A stretch of 64,000 nucleotides of DNA from Clitopilus passeckerianus (Eukaryota > Basidiomycota > Agaricomycetes > Agaricales > Entolomataceae), in the NCBI GenBank assembly GCA_944990035.1, contig CALYLX010000098.1:806001-870000 (forward strand), written 5' to 3'. The position numbers and the translations under genes were made by a program. Positions 57,004-64,000 of this stretch are shown here, in pieces (the first letter of the stretch is position 1; each line of letters begins with the position of its first letter). Under the pieces are notes generated by a model. That model was given only the letters and a program-made list of their open reading frames with translations. It was not told the origin of the DNA and made no database searches.

Positions 57004-58137
57004 CTCGGGTTCTCGTCTCTGAGTTTGCGGGAGGCAACACATCCCTGTGGTCTAGACAGGTCATTTTATACGCCTCTTCCCCGAAGATAAGAGCATCTCG
57101 ATTTTGAACGCAATCCATCTGACAGTATTTGCAGATTCAGGTCAATACACTTCTCTCTGACATGCGGCTCGCAGATTTCCAAAGGATGTATCTGGCTGTC
57201 AGAGATGATCATCACCTATGGAACGCCGCTGACCCCTTCTTCACTTGAACATTCAGCTGTTGACGATGCGAAAACCGCGAATTGGAGGCCCAGATAGGTC
57301 AACGATAAGCTGAAATCATTCCTGTGGTGATTGTGGTGGTGGTGGCGTGACCGGATGGATGTCGCAAAATAGTAACTCACGCCCTCAATCCAGTCGATAG
57401 GATCATGTCATGTGTCGATTCTGAAGGTCGTAAGAGCTCTGGTGAGCTATCCGTTGAGGGAGATCTGCTGGATCTATAAATAGAACCGGAACTGAAGAAA
57501 CGACCAGCCACAGTTGATTGGCAGAACCTTGTACGAATGCAAGGAACCGCCATAGTGCGCAACAAGGTGCTCAAAGGGGAAGGGATGGCGTTTGAGTACC
57601 GTTCCATGTCGCGTGCCAGACTCAACTTCGAGGCTACTCTTGATGGCTGATGATGTGTGCATTGTCGCCTTGGGCCAGCTGAGCTGAGAGAAATGTTAAA
57701 ACGCTAAGATTCCTAGGGAGCATCGCGTTCAAAACGGACTCGAGGTATGGAAGCTCATACATCATGCCTCGCGGTCGTTGGACGGAATTCGACCCTTGCC
57801 GCACTGTGGGGAAGTCCCAAGGCGAGGCTCACTGCGACAAGTCAAGTTGAGACGCAAGACTGGCAACCTGGAGACAAATTGAACCGCTGTCGATCAGTAG
57901 GCGTGCAACCTTCCGAGTGCTGTTACAGCCATTCAGGACATTTAGGCATGGAAAATCCAGTTGAATTGAAGAAACAATATTATAGCTATTCTAATATTTG
58001 TATGAGAATCAGATTTATAGAAACATATATCCAGAGACTTGCCTGCTCAATGTAGGTTACTATACAGATCATAGAAAGGACCAAGGTTTTTAGAGGTAAT
58101 GGATCATATCAGGGATGTCCGTCAAATCTGGGCGAGG
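57004..58137. other. 1.1-kb gap in the BRI3-like array
   Basis: No array member recognised here and no other gene. The spacing leaves room for a lost copy. Confidence 0.45.
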
Positions 58138-58643
58138 TCAGAGTCTCTTGCCGCATCTAGCGCATCTCTCTTCTAAATCGGAACTAATCAGAATGTAGTG
58201 AGTCTACTATGTCATCCAGAAGGTATATTCAAACTCACAAGAGACAAATCAAGCCAATTGGGAAGAACACCTATTCAACATCGTCAGTTATTCTGTATTC
58301 ATCCGCAAGACCAACAAGGACGACCTACAATAGCACATATGATCCCACAGACACCATACTTCTTCTCTCGTTCGTGGTTGCCTATAGCACATCTCGCAAA
58401 CACTATTGATATCAGTTAGCAACCTACAAATCCCATATGAGAACGAGAAGACTTACTTTCAGACCGATATCTTTCCCCCAACTGTGCTGTAGTCTCACCA
58501 TCAGGCTGGAGCCCGGGCTGACTGCGCAAGGGTTGTGAGTGAAGTGATTTGGTGGTTTCTTCAGGATATGCGGGAGGAGGTCCTGAAGGTGCTGCGTAGT
58601 TCGTGTTGGTGCCGGAGGTGTCGGGGTTTGCTTTGTCAATCAT
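58138..58643 (-). CDS. BRI3-like small membrane protein, array member G
   Basis: Minus strand, ATG at 58643 (MIDKANPDTSGTNTNYAAPS), Pro-rich N-terminus with PPPAYPEE (a PPxY-like motif), TTAQLGERYRSE, then an intron. FARCAIGNHEREKKYGVCGI, ICAI, VFFPIGLICLF and SDLEERCARCGKRL with the stop at 58138. All conserved motifs intact and exon borders as in other members. The PPAY motif is of the kind bound by WW-domain ubiquitin ligases (Nedd4/Rsp5 type), which would suit a sorted membrane protein; this is inference. Confidence 0.68.
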
Positions 58644-59261
58644 TGTAGTCTCAGTCAGTCGCTGTTCGCGAAGTTATGGGTCGAGCTGAGGGTGGGTAGT
58701 TAGGAAGGTGAGAAGAATGAGGGGGAATAGGTAATATATATTCGCTGCATCACCGACGAGTATGGGCCTTTATCAGGTATCCACGGTTCATGCCCTGCAG
58801 TAGGGGTAGCCGTCGCCAAGCAGACTGTGCATCCACAGGCATCCACCGGTGGTATTGAGTCGGGTCATCACGATCACACAGCTTTTGGAGCTGCGGGGAG
58901 GAAGCGTTATTTTTAGGCCGAGGTTGAGGTGCAGGCTCCTGACTCCAGATCACAAAATTGTCCAATCTCTGTAGCCTCGAGGCAAATCATGCCTAATAGC
59001 TCGAAAAGTTCGAGTTTCAGATTCAGCTCATTTGTGGGGACGAATAGATGTGTATCCGAGGAATGAATTGTATATTCTGTAGGAAGTCAGCTTTGGATCC
59101 CGTGGAATGAAGAAGTCCACTCAACCATCCATTACATTATGTAGGGCTGATAAATATGGTGAGCATAAGAGTAATAAAAGTATGAACGAAAGTATATGGT
59201 ATAGATGGAGTATGGGGTTGAGAGACCGAAACCAAGTGCATAATGTTTTTGGTCGTTGGAA
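58644..59261. other. spacer between members G and H
   Basis: Promoter side of G and 3' side of H; no gene seen. Confidence 0.4.
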
Positions 59262-60050
59262 TCATAGGACATTTCCACATCTCGTACACCGCTCTTCTAC
59301 GTCCATACTGTACAAACAACTATCAGTATCCTGGGTACAGGGAGAACAAAACGAGGAGCACGCACAACATGCAAATGAATCCAATTGGGAAAAATATCTT
59401 TATAGAAATAAGCAACGTTAGTGGATAAAGATAGGAGAACGGCACCGGCAGACGCACGACTGCACAAATTATTCCCCAAACGCCATATTTCGTTGAAGGT
59501 TCATGTTTCCCACTGGCACAGAGCGCGAATTCTATCTCGAGCAGAAATAAAGTTAGAAACACGAAGTCAACTCAAGAGTCTTAAAGAAACGCACGTTCGG
59601 CCCTGTACCTCTCCCCAAGCTCAGCAGCCGACAAAGCACGCTGGGGCCCTGGCTGCTGGCCCCATTGCTGAGATCCCTGCCTAGTGACGCTAGCCTGCGA
59701 TGGTATTGGATGGTGGTTCAGCGAACCCGCCGGCTGGGGTGATAGTCCGAAATGACTATGACTGGGACTCTCAGGTGCTGGGCCATTACTACCCTGGCGC
59801 GACGGTAGGCTGCCATTGGGGTACGCTTGTGGTCTAGGTTGAGGTGGTGTTCCGAAGGTGATTGGAACCCTGGTGACGGCGGTAGGGAGGAAGAAGGAGA
59901 GTAAGCCTGGTTTGGGTTGAAGGTAGGTTGGGGGAAGCTGGGCGCGTGTGGTTGAGGCGGGTCAACGGGGTCGAGCTCGTAAGCCGGAGGTGGCTGCTGG
60001 ACGCTTCCTCGTCGTTGAGTTTGTGCGTCTTCGGTTTTGTCGACGATCAT
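59262..60050 (-). CDS. BRI3-like small membrane protein, array member H
   Basis: Minus strand, ATG at 60050 (MIVDKTEDAQTQRRGSVQQP, then PPPAYELDPVDPPQP with a PPxY-like motif), stop at 59262. The conserved part is FALCASGKHEPSTKYGVWGI, ICAVV, IFFPIGFICMF and MDVEERCTRCGNVL. In the Pro-rich part the frame must change near 59830-59870 to reach RPQAYPNGSLPSRQGSNG and AAELGERYRAE. Either a very short intron (about 35 nt, gttcca..cctag) or a one-base indel is needed. The terminal motif has lost the KRL ending. The outermost, most diverged array member. Confidence 0.55.
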
Positions 60051-60445
60051 GGATGTATTGGTTTTCTTACTACTGGAGACGGCGAGGGAATTGTCGAAAG
60101 GCTAAAGAAAGTTTGGTACCCCGTATACATCGGTAAAGATGGACCGCCCCCGATCGTCCATGTGTATCAATCCGTGGGCGTCAGCGCTAGCAATGCGCTA
60201 GATTCTTCAATAGCTGTGTATTGGAAATTTCAGTTTGATAGGTTATTATCAACGAAGATGGTGGTGAAGGTGATCATCGCAATATTATCGTAACCGTGGT
60301 TGCTCTACTGCGCCTCCTGCGCCGCTTAACTACAAAAGCCTCCAGTACATCGCCAATCTATTTTAATATCTAGATATAGCACCAATAAATCACTATCAAA
60401 GTTGTGAACTAGATATCTGCACAGTTGCTAACTTGAGACCCCACT

Positions 60446-61092
60446 TCAGTCTGCCTTCTCAATAGTGGACACCGCCTTGGCAGGTGCCACTGCGGCAGTG
60501 AGGGTCTTCTGGATACGACCGAACATGTCGACTCCAATAAGTGTGACTACAGCAGAATCAGCACATGAAGAAAAGGCTGGTATTAGAGTAGACTTACAGA
60601 TACCAGCGTAAATACCAAACATCCCAATCAACGACTTCCTCTGATCCCAGCTCATCTTGCCGTCAAAATCGTTATGCCAGAATTCGTACATGCAAGTAAA
60701 CGTAGTGCCGGCGGTGACCACACTCCAAATGAGGAGGTGCAGAGGGCCTTTGGGGTTCTGGGTCCAGAATGCCCAAAGAGACCAGACGGTGATGGGAAAC
60801 TGGTAGAGGGCCTCTCCGAGAGCGAAGAAATGGAACCAGTGAGGTCGAGAGATGGCGAGCTGGTCATTGTATGTCGTCAAATAGTGTTTGTGAAGAGCCA
60901 TTAGGGGCCCTGGAACAAGTTCAGGTGGGTATAGAGCAATGTTATCGACACCTAAGATTGCCTGCAGTTAGCCCAGGCGAGATTGACGAGGTAACATCCG
61001 AACTCACAGACGATGGTCAGAGCATAAGTGATCAAAAAAAAGACTATCCACATGTCTCTCGGGCGGTATAATGATGATATAGAGCCTGTCAT
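60446..61092 (-). CDS. EXPERA-domain protein, TMEM97/Ema19-like
   Basis: Minus strand, ATG at 61092 (MTGSISSLYRPRDMWIVFFL, then ITYALTIV). After an intron: CVDNIALYPPELVPGPLMAL, YNDQLAISRPHWFHFFALGE, then helices ALYQFPITVWSLWAF, LHLLIWSVVTAGTTFTCMYE and SLIGMFGIYAG. The last exon begins FTLIGVDMFGRIQK and ends STIEKAD at 60446. About 175 residues with four helices. The spacing of the Asp before W-F and the Glu of YEFWH agrees with EXPERA proteins (TMEM97/sigma-2, Ema19 type) of the ER membrane, which bind sterol-like ligands. Introns near 61040-60950 and 60597-60550. Confidence 0.72.
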
Positions 61093-61441
61093 TGTTGAGC
61101 TATGAAAGAGTAAAGTCGGTGCGTCGTAAAGCGTTGCCAAGACTGCTATTCAAGCTTCAAGTCGCGTCATGATGGCCTCGCACGAAAAGGGTCGCGTTAT
61201 TTGCTTTGAAGGCTAGAGCCAAGCAACTTCGGCGGGTTCGGTTTCGAATCCCGGCAAACCCTGTTGCGATTTAAAACCTTTTAGCTTCATCCAGGAAAGA
61301 TATCATTGTTCTTTCATCCGACGATGACAATCTTCCTCCATGCCCTACGGGGATTGGCTTGTGATCATGAGAGATATGGAGAAATTAAATGGTTTAATTA
61401 ACGCAAAGAATACCGATCTGTCTGGGTATGTAATGAGGAAG
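61093..61441. other. intergenic, tRNA-like remnant only
   Basis: 3' side of the Crinkler gene and 5' side of the EXPERA gene. Near 61200-61262 a ggtttcgaatccc block looks like a T-arm, but no full tRNA folds. Confidence 0.4.
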
Positions 61442-63609
61442 CTAGTTCAAAAGCTCAAACACCGCAATCTCATCCAAGGATGACCCGGCCAGAAGCTGAA
61501 CGTTCCTATAGTCACTGCTAAATACAAAATGGTAGAGCTTTGATATTCCTGGATTTGGGGGTCAAGAAGGGACAGAAGAGACGGAGATATAACTAACCAG
61601 GATGCTTCTTCTGAGGTCGATTTTTGCGGAAGTCAAGAATGATGTAGTCACTGAACGTCATACGTGCATATTTGCCAGAGCCTGTGAAGCGGGATGCATG
61701 GCTTTCAAGCCTGTCCCCGTCACATAGCAGCTCCACACCCCATTGGTTGCAAGGGATATAGAAGTCAACCCTGCCGCTAGCGTCCCCGAACTCAGCAAAT
61801 GAAATGAAAGACTTCTTGGAGTGTTCAAAGCAGCAACGGTAAAATTCATCCTGGTATTGTGCTTCCGGTGGTCGTTGAGTATCCGATGCACCAACATTTC
61901 TTGGGGAGGAGAGCTGTTGGTAGGAGAAGCGTTGAACTACTTTGACCGCGAATTCGAGGAGCGTCAGGTCTTCAATACCAGTAGGATCAGGAGTTGCCGA
62001 AGTCCCGAGGTGATATTCAACGAACCACTGGTGAAGTGGAGTAGTAAAGATGTATTCAGTCTTCGCCGGGATTCCATGCAGAGATCGGGCGGCATATAAC
62101 CAGCCGTGTTTGAAGCATCCCCAAAGGAACTCGTGATCCTCTTGATCTAGCATCTGCATTGTGACATAGTTGTTGGTGAGCACAGTACGAAAGATTCGAG
62201 CGATTTCCGGCCTCTGGAGTTCACCAAGTGGTGGGAGCCCGCGGCTGAATATACCAGGAAGTTGGAGATTCGACCAGAGGTCGTTGATAGGAAGTTGGCT
62301 TCGAAAGATTTCTAACGTGTATTGTCCATTGTTAACCTTGAGTTCACGGTATGACTTTAAACATTCATAAGCCGGATGCTGTATAATCATAACGAAAACT
62401 TACATCGTGACCAAGGATAACGTGAAGCAAGTCTCCGACTGCACCTGCATGGCCAGCAGTGGCACAGTATACGTAATCACGAAAGTCTTCTGCGAAATAT
62501 TCCATTGGATATTTTTTTCGGAACATTTCAGTAAATTCATCCGCCGTTAGAAAAAGCCCCGGTGCGGGAAGTTTGTCTACGTGATCGTTGACAGGTCTTA
62601 AACCGATCTGCAGAACATCTGAGACAACCATTGGAGTCCCTTGAATGGATGTTTGACCGGCCGGGCTGCCATAACTAGCGAAGAGGATGATGCGCGTATT
62701 GGAGGTTCCCGGAGTTGATTTAAAAAGATTGTTCCAAAGGTTGGTGTCCCAGTACGTTAATTGAGCTTCGTCAAAAATGATGGTGTTTGGACCATCGGGT
62801 TTGTACTTGTATCTTTTTAATCTTGACTCCCAAGCCTCATCGTTCTGAGACCAGTTGCTGATTTTGATTAGCTCCACGTCTGGCTCCTGGTCGCAAATGT
62901 GTCGAGATAATAATTCTGCAAGAGTTGATTTGCCGCTTGCCGGCGTTCCACGAACCTGAGAGCTGGGATTAGAACATTCCTAGGGTTGGCTGCATAAGGT
63001 ACCGCACCAGGATGAACTTATAGTGGTTTAATCTCTTAAGTAATGCATCGACTGTTTTGCTTCGTTGTACGGTGGAGTCTATTGGTGGAAAGGGTTAGAA
63101 TCTGCGCCATACCAGACGGCTTGACTGACCATCAATGCGTGCGAAAGAGCCCGTGGAGTCGTTTGAACTAGAACTAGAAGCGGAAATGCCGGAGTCATCC
63201 GAATTGGATGGCGAAATTGTCACTGAATGATAGTGATTCACGTGAGAACAGAAGAATTGAGCGCGGAGGGTAGAAACCCACAAGGAATTTGAACGAGTAG
63301 TGTCTCTGTCGCCGAGACCCCTAGTTCTGCCATCGTATGCCGCTCGTCGAGAACTTCAGCCCCCTCGTTAGAGAAGACCATTCTAACCTCATCCTCAAAG
63401 TTTTGGCATGTGAGAACAGTCGATCGGTCCTTGCATCGCCATACCATGAAGTCATCGGCGTCGGCATTCTTCGTGGCGCGTGGTTTTTGTTCCTTGACAG
63501 CCCTCTTCAAGTGTACAACATATTTGCCGGGATCATCCACCATGAAGAACCGTCCAGCGGGTTTCTTGTCATGATCAACGAGGAGACACCAAACTGGAGT
63601 AGCAGTCAT
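61442..63609 (-). CDS. Crinkler (CRN)-type protein: ubiquitin-like header, P-loop NTPase and PD-(D/E)XK nuclease-like domain
   Basis: Minus strand, ATG at 63609 (MTATPVWCLLVDHDKKPAGR). Residues 1-110 form the Crinkler header (FFMVDDPGKYVVHLKRAVKE, then DADDFMVWRCKD). A Ser-rich linker (SGISASSSSSNDSTGSF) is followed by LVRGTPASGKSTLAELLSRH, with Walker A GTPASGKST, and Walker B-like NTIIFDEAQLTYWD. The C-terminal part has DEFYRCCFEHSKKSFIS and GRVDFYIPCNQWGVELLCDG, whose Asp..Glu-x-Leu pattern fits the restriction-nuclease fold of Crinklers. At 61593 the frame meets a stop, but splicing gttagt (61594-61599) to the ccag at about 61551 adds GISKLYHFVFSSDYRNVQLL and a stop at 61442; that ending is typical. 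In fungi these proteins are thought to act in self/nonself or inter-organism conflict. No signal peptide seen. Confidence 0.8.
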
Positions 63610-64000
63610 GGCTGTGGTGGTAGACAAGCTCAAACGAACAGCCCTATACGTCACGTCACTCAGTCAGGCCGAGTCGCTCCTTTCATGAGACACCCAAATT
63701 CCCGCTACCTTTTAAGGTAGAATATAGGGTTGAACGACCTTTTTGCAGGAGAATCATCACCCATCAACAAAGCTGTGCACTGAGTTCCAATATCTTCGGG
63801 AACTGCCGCTGCCCGAGTTTTACTGAAACAATCTTGGGTAGAACGACTATTCAATCGCCTGAACAAAAGCAAGGAGAGCAAAGAGTAATACACGGGAACA
63901 ATCACCGCGCAGGCTTGGGCAGCGTGGTGCGTTGCGAAAGGTTGCGCATCTAGGTTTTACAACTACATGTAAGGCAGAAATCCAGGTGAAAACAGATGTT
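63610..64000. other. window end, no gene seen
   Basis: Upstream flank of the Crinkler gene with only short frames. Confidence 0.45.

Noticed and set aside
61195..61265. possible tRNA around ggtttcgaatcccgg
   Set aside because: The T-stem has a mismatch at the 53-61 pair, and no D-arm/anticodon arm with the right spacing is visible upstream.
1..64000. CRISPR arrays, bacterial operons, rRNA genes
   Set aside because: Intron-rich fungal DNA; no spaced identical repeats of CRISPR size, no Shine-Dalgarno-led operons and no rRNA sequence seen.

Overview
The window is genomic DNA of a mushroom-forming basidiomycete (Agaricomycetes, probably Agaricales). The evidence is dense short introns of about 50 nt with GT..AG ends, short intergenic gaps, and typical basidiomycete families: a terphenylquinone synthetase, DUF6533-type membrane protein, F-box protein, CorA-like transporter and fungal Crinkler. 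The species cannot be read from the sequence. The quinone synthetase has the A-T-TE-dioxygenase layout that I recall being reported for Psilocybe cubensis PpaA1, which points towards dark-spored Agaricales.

Left third (0.1-25 kb), secondary-metabolism-like: an O-methyltransferase with a long Ser/Pro-rich tail (92-3228,+), two tandem alpha/beta hydrolases (3437-4465 and 4963-5992,-), an F-box protein (7054-8726,+), an unknown membrane protein (9571-11171,+), a 7TM DUF6533-like protein (12643-13878,-), an FAD monooxygenase (15620-17651,+), a second O-methyltransferase (17944-19567,-) and a quinone synthetase fused to an Fe(II)/2-oxoglutarate dioxygenase domain (20476-24930,+). The last three look like the core of a polyporic-acid/terphenylquinone locus: the synthetase would condense two arylpyruvates, and the oxygenase and methyltransferase would tailor the product.

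Middle (25-37 kb), unstable accessory DNA around the checkpoint gene RAD17 (25143-27724,-): a broken partial copy of RAD17 (about 30180-30760), several diverged copies of the RAD17 5' flank, a small secreted protein assembled from repeated phase-1 exon modules (29175-30096,+), and orphan genes, one of them duplicated and then internally deleted.

Right half (36.7-64 kb): housekeeping COG3 (36744-39833,+), an oligopeptide transporter (42420-47159,+) and a CorA-like transporter (47779-50209,+). They are followed by a tandem array of eight genes for small BRI3-like membrane proteins, all on the minus strand (50448-60050), two and possibly three of them frameshifted. An EXPERA/TMEM97-like gene (60446-61092,-) and a Crinkler NTPase-nuclease gene (61442-63609,-) close the window.

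Exon limits were read by eye from splice signals and family conservation. Positions marked 'about' are estimates.
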